35,055 bases of DNA, from positions 1-35,055 of the forward strand of contig CAJOIS010000016.1 of assembly GCA_905234645.1 (NCBI GenBank). Direction: 5' to 3'. The notes under the pieces are model-generated. The model did not search any database and was not told the origin of the DNA. It saw only the letters and a list, made by a program, of their open reading frames with translations. Below, piece by piece: positions 1 to 7,581 of this stretch (positions within the stretch are counted from its first letter, which is position 1; every line of letters begins with the position of its first letter). The DNA is from an uncultured Bacteroidales bacterium (GTDB lineage: Bacteria > Bacteroidota > Bacteroidia > Bacteroidales > F082). A program made the translations under genes and the position numbers.

Positions 1-1
1 T

Positions 2-1930
2 CTGGCCCTCAACAATATTAATATGTATATCATCGACGCCACGAAGATTGCCGCCGAGATTGGTCTGGGCAACCGCACCAACACCATCCTCCAGAGCGCT
101 TTCTTCAAGATTTCGGGCGTCATTCCTTACGACCTGGCCGTCGAGCAGATGAAGAAGTTCATCGTGAAGAGCTACGGCAAGAAGGGTGAGGATGTTGTCA
201 ATATGAATTACGCTGCCGTTGACCGCGGTGGCGAGATCACCAAGGTTGAGATCCCCGCAGCATGGGCCAAGCTCGACTGCACCACCGATTTCGTCTTCGA
301 GCACAACGATGCGGATCCCGAGTTTATTAATAAGGTGATGCGCCCGATGGTCGCCCAGTGTGGTAACGACCTGCCCGTGAGCGCCTTCAAGGACATCGTC
401 GACGGTACCTTCCCGGCTGGCACCACCGCTTACGAGAAGCGTGGCGTCGCCACCGTCGTCCCCGAGTGGAATCCTGCCAACTGTATCCAGTGCAACCAGT
501 GCTCGCTGGTGTGCCCGCACGCTGCCATCCGTCCCGTCGTCATGACCGACGCCGAGCTGAAGAAGGCTCCTAAGGGTATGACCACCGTCGACATGAAGAT
601 GCCGAAGGAAATGGCTGGCATGCATTTCAGAATGCAGGTCTCCGTCATGGACTGCACCGGTTGCGGCAACTGCGCCGACGTGTGCCCCGCCAAGGAGAAG
701 GCCCTGGTGATGAAACCGTTCGAGAGCCAACTCGACGAAGCCAAGAATTGGGAGTACGGTCAGAAGAAGGTCACCTACAAGGACAACCTCCTCGACAAGT
801 ATGCCAACATCAAGAACAGCCAGTTCGCACAGCCGCTGTTCGAGTTCTCGGGTGCCTGCGCCGGTTGCGGCGAGACGCCTTACATCAAGACCATCACGCA
901 GCTGTTTGGTGAGCGCATGCTCGTCGCCAACGCCACGGGTTGCTCGTCCATCTACGGCGGCTCCGCTCCTGCGACGCCTTACTGCAAGAACAACCGCACG
1001 GGCAAGGGTGTGGCATGGGCCAACTCCCTGTTCGAGGACAACGCTGAGTTCGGTCTCGGTATGGCCACGGCTACCCGCAAGATGCGCGACCGCGTGGAGC
1101 GTATCATGAAGGACGCCATCGCCAACTGCAAGTGCTGCACGAAGGAACTGAAGGCCATGTTCCAAGAGTGGATCGACAACCGTGAAGACGGCGTGAAGAC
1201 CGCTGAACTGGCTCCATGTATCCTCAAGGCTTGTGAGGAATGCGGCTGTGACTACTGCAAGCAGATTATCGACCTCAAGGATCATCTGGTCAAGAAGAGC
1301 CAGTGGATCTTTGGTGGTGACGGTTGGGCTTACGATATCGGCTTCGGTGGCCTCGACCACGTCCTGGCCAGCGGCGAAGACGTCAACGTTCTCGTCCTCG
1401 ACACCGAGGTGTACTCCAACACGGGTGGTCAGAGCTCCAAGGCTACGCCTGCCGGTGCTGTCGCCAAGTTTGCTGCCTCTGGTAAGAAGGTGCGCAAGAA
1501 AGACCTCGGCATGATTGCCAAGAGCTACGGCTACGTCTATGTGGCTCAGGTTGCCATGGGCGCCAGCCAGGCCCAATATTTCAAGGCCATCAAGGAAGCT
1601 GAGGCTTATCCGGGACCGTCGCTGATCATCTGCTACGCCCCGTGCATCAACCACGGCATCAAGATTGGTATGGGTCACTCACAGATGGAAGAGAAGCTTG
1701 CCGTTGACTGCGGTTACTGGCACCTCTGGCGCTTCAACCCCGCTGAGGAAGAAGCTGGCCAGAATGGCTTCCACCTGGATTCGAAGGAGCCCAACTGGGC
1801 CGACTTCCAGAAGTTCATCATGGGTGAGGTGCGTTACAACTCGCTCGTGAAGACCTTCCCCGAGGAGGCCAAGGAGCAGTTCGCCAAGCTTCGCTACGAA
1901 GGCTATAAGAAGCTGAGCGAAGGGAAATAA
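2..1930 (+). CDS. nifJ: Pyruvate:ferredoxin (flavodoxin) oxidoreductase, C-terminal part
   Basis: Cytoplasmic enzyme converting pyruvate and CoA to acetyl-CoA and CO2 with reduction of ferredoxin. The reading frame is open to the left edge: codons before the ATG at 23 read LALNNIN and continue the family sequence, so that ATG is internal and the true start lies outside. About 643 of the roughly 1,180 residues usual for the single-chain enzyme are present. Seen here are two 4Fe-4S ferredoxin motifs (CIQCNQCSLVCP at about 467-517 and CTGCGNCADVCP at about 652-687). The TPP-binding domain follows, with the cysteines of the proximal cluster (ACAGCGE, ATGC, and a later YAPC) and the GDGWAYDIG and NTGGQ motifs. 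The C-terminus is intact. A strong hairpin terminator follows 39 bases after the stop, so this gene ends its transcript. Identity is certain at family level. Confidence 0.97.
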   Translation: MALNNINMYIIDATKIAAEIGLGNRTNTILQSAFFKISGVIPYDLAVEQMKKFIVKSYGKKGEDVVNMNYAAVDRGGEITKVEIPAAWAKLDCTTDFVFEHNDADPEFINKVMRPMVAQCGNDLPVSAFKDIVDGTFPAGTTAYEKRGVATVVPEWNPANCIQCNQCSLVCPHAAIRPVVMTDAELKKAPKGMTTVDMKMPKEMAGMHFRMQVSVMDCTGCGNCADVCPAKEKALVMKPFESQLDEAKNWEYGQKKVTYKDNLLDKYANIKNSQFAQPLFEFSGACAGCGETPYIKTITQLFGERMLVANATGCSSIYGGSAPATPYCKNNRTGKGVAWANSLFEDNAEFGLGMATATRKMRDRVERIMKDAIANCKCCTKELKAMFQEWIDNREDGVKTAELAPCILKACEECGCDYCKQIIDLKDHLVKKSQWIFGGDGWAYDIGFGGLDHVLASGEDVNVLVLDTEVYSNTGGQSSKATPAGAVAKFAASGKKVRKKDLGMIAKSYGYVYVAQVAMGASQAQYFKAIKEAEAYPGPSLIICYAPCINHGIKIGMGHSQMEEKLAVDCGYWHLWRFNPAEEEAGQNGFHLDSKEPNWADFQKFIMGEVRYNSLVKTFPEEAKEQFAKLRYEGYKKLSEGK

Positions 1931-1968
1931 ATCCCGCTGATTATCATATTATAAATGTGATAAATACC

Positions 1969-2000
1969 AAACTGGGTAGCTCGAAAGGGCTACCCAGTTT
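1969..2000 (+). terminator. Hairpin terminator after nifJ
   Basis: A perfect 12-bp inverted repeat (AAACTGGGTAGC at 1969-1980, GCTACCCAGTTT at 1989-2000) has an 8-nt loop and begins 39 nt after the nifJ stop. The arm ends in TTT but no long U-tract follows, so efficiency is uncertain. Confidence 0.8.
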
Positions 2001-2066
2001 CTAAATACATGGTGAAATATGAACGTTGACTTAATCATTTCCTCACCCCAATTCCAACAATGATGC

Positions 2067-2443
2067 ATGACACATCCAAATGCATCACGTGAAGAAACAT
2101 GGCAAATTGAGAGTTTGGTACAGAGTTCGGCCTTAGAAACTGGCTATTACATAATCCAAAAGGAACTGTTGATCAGTACTTGCAAGCATTACATGCATAT
2201 CGTCAAACTCCAGAATACCAACTCCAAGAGTTGCAGTCTCAGGTATATTATTTGAACGAGGAAATTGAAGGATTGAATGATGAGGTATCTGAACTAAAGG
2301 AAGAGATTGAATATAAAGACGAAGAAATACAATCATTATCTTCTGCTAATACGGCATTAGTTGCAACTTCGTCCGTTCTCTTTGCAGTAATAATTGTTTT
2401 GATTCTTATTAGAAAAAAGAGATTCAATAATCACATAGCATAA
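2067..2443 (+). pseudogene. Frameshifted small protein with coiled coil and C-terminal membrane helix
   Basis: I do not recognise this protein. The frame ending at 2443 codes for a Glu-rich heptad-like coiled coil, then one membrane helix (TALVATSSVLFAVIIVLILI) and a basic tail. That frame has no ATG; its stop-free stretch runs upstream only to a TGA at 2108-2110. The other frame starts with ATG at 2067 and reads up to TWQIE at about 2100-2111. The two meet at a GAGAG dinucleotide run at 2109-2113. Removing one GA would join them into one protein of about 125 residues (…TWQIEFGTEFGLRNWLL…). The simplest reading is a gene broken by a 2-nt slippage, or a sequencing error. Alternatively a shorter protein starts at TTG 2180 (87 aa). 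Composition is AT-rich, unlike nifJ, and it sits beside a transposase, which suggests an acquired or decaying segment. Confidence 0.35.
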
Positions 2444-2477
2444 TGAAAAATGGTTTTTGGCTGCCACGGTGTGACAG

Positions 2478-2520
2478 CCCTACAGCCCCTGGGGCGGAAT
2501 TATCCTGTTAGGTTGTAGGG
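2478..2520. repeat. Interrupted inverted repeat
   Basis: Arms CCCTACA (2478-2484) and TGTAGGG (2514-2520) enclose an inner GCCCCTGGGGC palindrome. It lies just outside the REP palindromes of the adjacent transposase. Its function is unknown; it may be part of the same repeat family. Confidence 0.5.
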
Positions 2521-2527
2521 CGTATCT

Positions 2528-2609
2528 CATTGTCGCAATCTGCGTCCCGCAGATTGAAAAGCGTAAAAGCATTTAGTTTTCCGACTGCGAGACGCAGTCG
2601 GCGACAATG
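2528..2609. repeat. REP-type composite palindrome, 3' side of RAYT gene
   Basis: The outer inverted repeat CATTGTCGC (2528-2536) / GCGACAATG (2601-2609) encloses two hairpins: CAATCTGCG-tcc-CGCAGATTG (2536-2556) and CCGACTGCG-aga-CGCAGTCGG (2581-2601). The second hairpin lies inside the transposase reading frame and encodes its last residues. The arrangement matches a pair of REP elements in inverted orientation (BIME-like). Confidence 0.8.
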
Positions 2610-3262
2610 GAAGCTTTAACCCAGGCCAAATCCTTGTTGTTGGCTATGATGTAACGAACAACGTTGTCAAAATGCTTTTGGTCTCTTATCAAACGGTCGT
2701 ATGACTCCGATTGCCAAACAGGACCAGTCCGATTCTCGTTTTCATTGATTTTCTTGGCTGTATAGCTCTTGGTTGAACGCATGATGTCAATCAGTTTATG
2801 CTCTTCATTAAGTTTTATGAGCATGTGCACATGGTTGGGCATCACGACCGAGGCAATTAATTCATAGCGTTTGCCACCAAAGAAAAGCAGAGCATTTTCA
2901 ACTATTTTTCTGTTACTGGTTTTCTTGAGCAAACACTCTCCAAAATGGGAGTCTAGCCATTTGTCGACGGCTTTCCCAAACTTATCGATGTATTCTTTTG
3001 TTGTCTTTTCGTTCCATGGTTGAGGGTGCCGTTTCAACCAGCTTTCTTTTTCTTCGTATAGCCATTGAAGCTTTTCTTGTGGCAGGGAATCATGCAATCG
3101 GAAGGTTACGAAAACGTATTTGCCGTCTTGATGCCAATGGGGGAGATGTGTTCCCCAATTCAATTCGTCAAAGTCGCTTTGGTCGAAATATGGAAATTCA
3201 TTGTCGCAATTTGCGTCCTCGCAAATTGTAACCATAATGTGTGTGCTATCTTCCATTTGCAT
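2573..3262 (-). CDS. REP-associated tyrosine transposase (RAYT, Y1/HUH family)
   Basis: Single-strand DNA transposase of the IS200-like Y1 class. The HUH motif is seen as HVH in MPNHVHMLIK (residues 144-146), and the catalytic Tyr is probably Tyr188 in ESYDRLIRDQ. The typical RAYT N-terminal block GTHLPHWHQDGKYVFVTFRL (about 37-56) is present. Length, 229 aa, fits the family. The first 25 or so residues (…TICEDANCDNEF…) and the last ten (…ADCVSQSEN) are encoded by REP palindromes, so the extreme ends of the protein may be by-products of where the palindromes lie. Translation could begin at the ATG at 3262 or at a later codon. No operon partner is present. The gene looks intact. Confidence 0.88.
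   Translation of the reverse strand: MQMEDSTHIMVTICEDANCDNEFPYFDQSDFDELNWGTHLPHWHQDGKYVFVTFRLHDSLPQEKLQWLYEEKESWLKRHPQPWNEKTTKEYIDKFGKAVDKWLDSHFGECLLKKTSNRKIVENALLFFGGKRYELIASVVMPNHVHMLIKLNEEHKLIDIMRSTKSYTAKKINENENRTGPVWQSESYDRLIRDQKHFDNVVRYIIANNKDLAWVKASIVADCVSQSEN
3199..3228. repeat. REP-type hairpin, 5' end of RAYT gene
   Basis: CATTGTCGC is followed by hairpin arms CAATTTGCG (3207-3215) and CGCAAATTG (3220-3228) with a 4-nt loop. It lies within the first codons of the transposase gene. Confidence 0.75.
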
Positions 3263-3327
3263 TGTCTGGGGTTTGAGATCGCAAATTTATTGAAAAGAAA
3301 TGAGAATGCCAAATAGTTTTGATAACC

Positions 3328-3425
3328 TCATTGTTGCAATCAGCGTCCTGCAGATTGAAAGAATTGTCATTTTTCCAACTGCGGGGACGCAGTTGGCGAC
3401 ATTGTGACGCAGTCGGCGACAATGG
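3328..3425. repeat. REP-type composite palindrome upstream of RAYT gene
   Basis: CATTGTTGC leads into an imperfect hairpin (CAATCAGCG … TGCAGATTG, 3337-3357). Then comes CCAACTGCG-ggga-CGCAGTTGG (3375-3396) with GCGACATTG, and finally an extra right half (GACGCAGTCGGCGACAATGG, 3406-3425). The duplicated right half suggests a past rearrangement or partial second insertion. Confidence 0.75.
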
Positions 3426-3478
3426 TGTGGCAGCCGCAATTTATCATGGGAATCAAGTATTTGTTTTCGCCAAATTGT

Positions 3479-3507
3479 TTTGTTTTTGAACTTATTCAAT
3501 ATTTTTG
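3479..3507 (+). promoter_or_regulatory. Putative Bacteroidota-type promoter of transglutaminase gene
   Basis: TTTG at 3479-3482 and TATTTTTG at 3500-3507 (consensus TAnnTTTG) are separated by 17 nt. The ATG follows at 3555, giving a leader of about 40 nt. Confidence 0.55.
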
Positions 3508-3554
3508 CGGAAAAATTGAATGTCAATGCCGTACAATTTGCGAACAAATTTGTT

Positions 3555-4511
3555 ATGAAAAAACCATTCTCAATCATCCGAAACCTTTTAGCCATCATTG
3601 GTGGACTTGCCCTCATTGCTGGAATCATTACTTGGATCATCTCGCCCAACTACGATGTATATTTCAGAAAAAACAATGTTGGTCTGTACAAAGACAGAGT
3701 CAATGCCTTGCGTTCATCGGGCGAATATGCCGCCGACACCAACGTGTTTTCCATGCAAATCGTTCAGGATTCGGTGAGGGCAAAAGAAATTCGCGATTAT
3801 TTCCAGCTGGACACGCTGTTTCCAGAAAATGCCGACACATGGGAGAAAGCCATTGCTATCGGTAAGTTTGTGGCCTCGAACATTCCACACGACAACCAAA
3901 GGAAATGGCCGGAACATGTCAATGCCATCGGATTATGGGAATACACAAAGGATGTCGCACCTGCGTTCAACTGCCGTTTGCATAGCATCTTGACGTTTGA
4001 GCTGCTCCTTGCGGAAAACATCAAGGCGAGGTATATCACATGTATGTCGCAAGACAAAGACGACCCGGATTGTCATGTGGTCAATGAGGTATGGCTGCCA
4101 GAACTCAATAAATGGGCGATGCTCGACACCGACATGGGCGGACATTATGTTTCAGATAGGGATGGCACACCGCTGTCGCTCAAAGAGATGCGTGAGCATT
4201 ACATTGCTGGCAAAAAAATGATCATGCACTACGCTTTCGGCGAAGGCAGCAGCAAAGTGGACGATTATTATGCCTACATGGCGAAGAATACCTATTGGTT
4301 CTCCTGCTGGGGAAGCCTGTCGTATTATCAGGAAGAATATAATGTGCCAGGCGTTGACCGTAACAGCTATGTCAACCTGATTCCTTCAGGATACGTGCCT
4401 TACGGCATCGATGAAGGCTATATCGTTACCACCAATGCAGAACTATTCTGGGGTGCATCACTAATGGATGCTCGACCTGAGATTGTTGAGGAAAAGACGA
4501 ATTCTATTTGA
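3555..4511 (+). CDS. Membrane-anchored transglutaminase-like domain protein
   Basis: 318 aa from the ATG at 3555. An in-frame start at 3480 would add 25 unlikely residues ahead of the basic MKKP…IIRN signal-anchor and overlap the promoter, so it is rejected. One membrane helix (about residues 10-29) is followed by an extracytoplasmic domain. A Cys-His-Asp triad of the transglutaminase/protease-like superfamily is visible: Cys140 in FNCRLHSI, His174 in DCHVVNEVW and Asp191 or Asp193 in MLDTD. Members include peptidases and amidases, and the substrate here is unknown. The gene has its own promoter and converges on the LolA-like gene with an 8-bp overlap of coding ends, so it is not in that operon. 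Family assignment is good; the role is open. Confidence 0.75.
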   Translation: MKKPFSIIRNLLAIIGGLALIAGIITWIISPNYDVYFRKNNVGLYKDRVNALRSSGEYAADTNVFSMQIVQDSVRAKEIRDYFQLDTLFPENADTWEKAIAIGKFVASNIPHDNQRKWPEHVNAIGLWEYTKDVAPAFNCRLHSILTFELLLAENIKARYITCMSQDKDDPDCHVVNEVWLPELNKWAMLDTDMGGHYVSDRDGTPLSLKEMREHYIAGKKMIMHYAFGEGSSKVDDYYAYMAKNTYWFSCWGSLSYYQEEYNVPGVDRNSYVNLIPSGYVPYGIDEGYIVTTNAELFWGASLMDARPEIVEEKTNSI

Positions 4512-5028
4512 TTTCGTATGTATTAATAATCCCAATGCCTTCCTCCAGCACCATCTTAATCATCACGCCGTCGGAAAGACGATAGGTGAGCTCCACGGAG
4601 GAATATCCGCCTCTCGGTACCTTGCCTTTGGCTTTGATGAGGACATTGCGGAATCCTTTGTCTTCAGTCACAGTGAGTTCGGCGTTGTTGTCTTCGGCAG
4701 CTTGTTCCCAGTTGCCCGAAAGGCAGTTCAATAACGTGGCGCGTTGCAACTTGACGGTCTTTACCTTTGCGGCATCAAGGTCGGCTTTCTTGCCATCAAG
4801 GTTGATTTTCACCATATTACCTTCAATGATGAAATACTCGCCCTCGGGTTCGCTGTAAATCATGGAAAGGTGGTCGTTGCCGTCAAAGACGAGATGTCCC
4901 ACTTTTTCAGTGGTCTTTCCCGAAACCTTCATCAGCTTGCTTTGCGTGAAGTCGGTGTCAAAGGTTTGTTGTGCGAATGCGGTTATGGAAAGAAGCATCG
5001 CAATGAGAATCAATGTGATATGTTTCAT
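4504..5028 (-). CDS. LolA-like periplasmic (lipo)protein carrier
   Basis: 174 aa with a clear Sec signal peptide (MKHITLILIAMLLSITAFA, then Q-Q). The mature part is predicted beta-rich and resembles the LolA/LppX fold class that binds acyl chains in a half-open barrel: an N-terminal FTQSKLMKVSGKTTEKVGHL block, FDGNDHLSMIYSEPEGEYFIIEGN, and a long alternating C-terminal half. LolA proteins carry lipoproteins across the periplasm, while LolA-like proteins in lipid or aryl-polyene clusters are thought to carry other lipids. The start overlaps the ACP stop (ATGA at 5025-5028), implying translational coupling. It is the last gene of the acyl-activation cluster, so I infer a lipid-carrier role for the cluster's product. 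The similarity is judged by eye and is modest. Confidence 0.6.
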   Translation of the reverse strand: MKHITLILIAMLLSITAFAQQTFDTDFTQSKLMKVSGKTTEKVGHLVFDGNDHLSMIYSEPEGEYFIIEGNMVKINLDGKKADLDAAKVKTVKLQRATLLNCLSGNWEQAAEDNNAELTVTEDKGFRNVLIKAKGKVPRGGYSSVELTYRLSDGVMIKMVLEEGIGIINTYEIK

Positions 5029-5252
5029 TTCTTTAAGCTGTCCAAATAGGTGACTACATCGTTGACGGTTTCAAACTTGGCCAAAGCCTGGTCGGGGATG
5101 GTGATGCCATAGTCGTCTTCAAGACGCATGAGCAATTGCAGGATGTCGACGGAATCGGCACCGAGGTCTCTCTTGATTTGGGCGTCGAGCGTGACCCTTT
5201 CTGGGTCGATGCGCAGCTGACGCGCGAGGGTGGATTTTACAATTTCGTACAT
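5025..5252 (-). CDS. Acyl carrier protein
   Basis: 75 aa from the ATG at 5252 (MYEIVKSTLA…), matching usual ACP length; an upstream in-frame ATG at 5282 would add an atypical ten-residue tail. The phosphopantetheine attachment site is Ser34 in LGADSVDIL, and the acidic helix II (LLMRLEDDYGITIPD) is typical. It carries acyl groups as thioesters on 4'-phosphopantetheine in the cytoplasm. It sits between plsX (61-nt spacer of low-complexity sequence) and the LolA-like gene (4-bp overlap). Its place next to plsX and fatty acid kinase genes, away from fabD (29641) in this window, suggests it may be a dedicated carrier. Whether the genome has a second housekeeping ACP cannot be seen here. Confidence 0.93.
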   Translation of the reverse strand: MYEIVKSTLARQLRIDPERVTLDAQIKRDLGADSVDILQLLMRLEDDYGITIPDQALAKFETVNDVVTYLDSLKK

Positions 5253-5313
5253 GTTATTCAGATTCAAAGATTTAAAATTCAAAATTCAATATTCCTAATT
5301 CTGCATTCCTCAT

Positions 5314-6333
5314 TCAATACTCATAGTGTTCATACTTCATAATAATCTCTTCCATCTTGGAAGACAAAGAGCTGACTTCCATCTTATAGGCTTGCTCGAT
5401 ACACTTCTCCACCGCTGTAGCCTTGCTGGAACCGTGGCCTTTCACCACCGTCTTCGATGTACCCAACAGAACGCTGCCGCCGTAGTTTTGGTAGTTCATG
5501 AACTCCTTTTCCTCCATGAACATCCGCTTCATCAGCAGGGCGCCTAGCTTGTATATCGGCTTCGAATAGATGTCTTTCTTCAGTTTTTTCAGCAGCTCGA
5601 GGGCGGTTCCTTCGGTGGTTTTCACCAACACATTGCCCGAGAAGCCATCGCAAACCACCACGTCGTAATTGCCCGATAGCAGGTCGCGGCTCTCCATATT
5701 GCCCACAAAATGGATTTCGGGGGTCTCACTCAGCAAAATGTGTGCCTTTTGTCGGATTTCGTCGCCCTTTTCTGCCTCTTTTCCCACGTTGAGCAGCGCA
5801 ACACGCGGTTTTTCAATGCCGTAGACTTTCTCCATGTAGAGGCTCGACATGATGGCAAACTGCCTCAGATGTTCAGGTGTGACCTCCACGTTGGCGCCAC
5901 TGTCGCAAATGCCGACGATGCCACCATTCATGGTTGGTAGGATAGGGCAGAAGGCGGGACGGATGACGCCCTTCACACGACCGATACGAGTCAGGGCGGC
6001 AGCGACGAGCGCTCCTGTGGAGCCAGTGCTCACCATCGCGTTGATGTCGTCGCAGTCGCGGAGCAGGCGCACGGCCTTGATCATCGAGCTTTCCTTCTTC
6101 AGGCGGATGACGTCGATGGGGCGTTCCTCGCAGCCGATGACCTCGGGTGCATGGACGATTTCAAGGCGTGAGGCGTCGTAGGTTTTGCCTTTCAGATAGT
6201 TTTGCAATGTGGTCTCGTCGCCCGTCAGGATGAGGTGTAGGTCAGGCATCTTGGCCAAGGCCGCCAAGGCACCATCCACGTTGGCCTCAGGACTGTGGTC
6301 GCCACCAAAACAATCTATCAAAATCTTAATCAT
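5314..6333 (-). CDS. plsX: Phosphate acyltransferase PlsX
   Basis: Interconverts acyl-ACP and acyl-phosphate with inorganic phosphate, at the cytoplasmic membrane face. 339 aa from the ATG at 6333 (MIKILIDCFGGD), 5 nt after the preceding stop; a TTG three codons upstream is possible but less likely. Family blocks are visible: DCFGGDHSPEANVDGAL near the N-terminus, STGSTGALVAAA, ICDSGANVEVTPEHLRQFA, PRVALLNVGKEAEKGDE, VCDGFSGNVLVKTTEG, and GGSVLLGTSKTVVKGHGSS near the C-terminus. Length is normal. Elsewhere PlsX usually neighbours plsC/plsY or fabH. Here it lies with a fatty acid kinase pair, which would feed it acyl-phosphate, and an ACP, which would accept the acyl group. Confidence 0.93.
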   Translation of the reverse strand: MIKILIDCFGGDHSPEANVDGALAALAKMPDLHLILTGDETTLQNYLKGKTYDASRLEIVHAPEVIGCEERPIDVIRLKKESSMIKAVRLLRDCDDINAMVSTGSTGALVAAALTRIGRVKGVIRPAFCPILPTMNGGIVGICDSGANVEVTPEHLRQFAIMSSLYMEKVYGIEKPRVALLNVGKEAEKGDEIRQKAHILLSETPEIHFVGNMESRDLLSGNYDVVVCDGFSGNVLVKTTEGTALELLKKLKKDIYSKPIYKLGALLMKRMFMEEKEFMNYQNYGGSVLLGTSKTVVKGHGSSKATAVEKCIEQAYKMEVSSLSSKMEEIIMKYEHYEY

Positions 6334-6338
6334 AACTA

Positions 6339-7463
6339 TCAACTCTTAACTGTCAACTGTTTAACATAACATCTGTGTCGTTTAATCTTCTCCTCGTCAA
6401 ATCGTTTCCACTGGTTTTGTATTGCGTAATTATCCTCCAGATTCATGTTGGTTTCGGCATATTTGACGTTTTTGAGCATCTTCATCATCTCTGCGGAAAT
6501 GATGATGCTCACGCCTCGGTTGAGCCATTCGGGGTCGACGCCGATAAGGCAGAGGTCGATGACATCAGGTTTTTTCAGCGCTTTGAGGAGCCTTATCAAT
6601 GTAAGCGGAGTCAGTCTTCCGCCTGAAGGTCTCACTGCATCGGCGATGGCGGGGAAGGCCAGTCCGAAGCAGACCATCTTGTCATTTTCGTCAAGAATGG
6701 CGGCCACATATCTGATGTCGATGACCATTTTGAAGTTGTCAATCATCATTTTCTTCATGCCTTGGGTGAAGGGCACGGTGCCGTACAGCAGCTCGTAGGA
6801 CTTATCTAATAGCTCAAAGATGCCGTCGGCGTATTTGTCAATGAAATCTTTGGTGTTGCGTGCTGGACCGAGGTGCAGGTTGTAGCGTTTCATCACGAAG
6901 GCCGCCAACTTGTCAACTTCGCCGTCGTAGTCCTTCGGAACACGTAATCGGCTACCTGTCCAGTCGACATCTTTCTGATATCCAAGATTCTCAATAAAGG
7001 ACTGATAATAAGGATAGTTGTAGGTCTCCTCGAAGGTGGCTGGATAGTCGAAGCCGTCGATGAGTAGTCCTTCGCGTTCCAAGTCGGAGTAACTTAAAGG
7101 CCCCACGACCTCATCCATGCCTTTCTGACGCGCCCAGTTTTCTATAGCCTTGAAGAGCTCTTTTGCAACCTGTTCATCCTCAATGACATCGAAGTGGGTG
7201 AAACGTATCTGTTTTTTGCCAGTTTTTTCGTTTGCGGCACGTTGGATGATACCCGAGATGCGACCAGCTATTTTGCCGTCTTTGTAGGCGTTGAAATGGA
7301 TGGTGTCACACATGTCGTTGTAAACGAAGTCCTTACGGAAAATCTTCTTCTCGTCCATGTACAAAGGCGGTGTGAAGTAGGGATTGCCCTTGTAGAGTTT
7401 CAGCGGAAAATCTAGAAATTCCTTCTGCTGTTTTTGGGTCAGTACCTGTTCGATAGTGATCAT
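6339..7463 (-). CDS. GNAT-fold acyltransferase-like protein of unknown substrate
   Basis: 374 aa. The opening YFTPPLYMDEKKIF block and a middle region VVGPLSYSDLEREGLLIDGFD are typical of a family of long GNAT-like proteins. The C-terminal third has a GNAT acyl-CoA-binding pattern: a strand LCLIGVDPEW then LNRGVSIIISAEMMKML, where the R-x-x-G type loop would hold the pyrophosphate. No membrane segment or signal peptide is seen, so it should be cytoplasmic. It lies 5 nt upstream of plsX and 118 nt downstream of the DegV gene. From its place among acyl-phosphate and acyl-ACP genes I infer that it may transfer an acyl chain to an amine or amino acid. This is not shown by the sequence, and it could equally be an acetyltransferase. 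Confidence 0.7.
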   Translation of the reverse strand: MITIEQVLTQKQQKEFLDFPLKLYKGNPYFTPPLYMDEKKIFRKDFVYNDMCDTIHFNAYKDGKIAGRISGIIQRAANEKTGKKQIRFTHFDVIEDEQVAKELFKAIENWARQKGMDEVVGPLSYSDLEREGLLIDGFDYPATFEETYNYPYYQSFIENLGYQKDVDWTGSRLRVPKDYDGEVDKLAAFVMKRYNLHLGPARNTKDFIDKYADGIFELLDKSYELLYGTVPFTQGMKKMMIDNFKMVIDIRYVAAILDENDKMVCFGLAFPAIADAVRPSGGRLTPLTLIRLLKALKKPDVIDLCLIGVDPEWLNRGVSIIISAEMMKMLKNVKYAETNMNLEDNYAIQNQWKRFDEEKIKRHRCYVKQLTVKS

Positions 7464-7513
7464 GGAAAGTTGTTCAGTTTGCAGTTGTTTAGTTGTTCAG
7501 TTGGTGCAGGTTG

Positions 7514-7564
7514 CTGAGCCTGTCGAAGCACCGTCATTTTCGGTCGGCCCTTCGACGGGCTCAG
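7514..7564. repeat. Hairpin built from two copies of a GAGCCTGTCGA repeat
   Basis: CTGAGCCTGTCGAAG (7514-7528) pairs with CTTCGACGGGCTCAG (7550-7564) with a single G:T mismatch. An inner ACCG/CGGT pair lies in between. It lies in the 118-nt spacer between the DegV and GNAT genes and could affect transcript stability or act as an attenuator. A related single copy with a longer match occurs at 18328-18352. Confidence 0.75.
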
Positions 7565-7581
7565 GGACCTTAGCTTTTTAA

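Larger units (their letters stand above)
2528..3425 (-). mobile_element. RAYT/REP unit (transposase gene plus flanking palindromes)
   Basis: One HUH transposase gene is bracketed by REP-like palindromes at 2528-2609, 3199-3228 and 3328-3425. All carry the same CATTGT(C/T)GC / GCGACAATG words and hairpin arms of the type CAATnnGCG or CCnACTGCG. RAYT genes are usually single-copy domesticated relatives of IS200/IS605 that act on scattered REP palindromes in their host. The boundaries given are those of the palindromes, since no target-site duplication is expected for this class. Confidence 0.7.

Noticed and set aside
2573..3262. Active IS200/IS605 insertion sequence
   Set aside because: There is no TnpB partner and no IS200-type ends; the flanking palindromes and the GTHLPHWHQDGKYVFVTFRL block indicate a RAYT instead.
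5253..5282. Longer start for the acyl carrier protein
   Set aside because: It would add MNFKSLNLNN, encoded by the low-complexity spacer, ahead of a normal ACP N-terminus.
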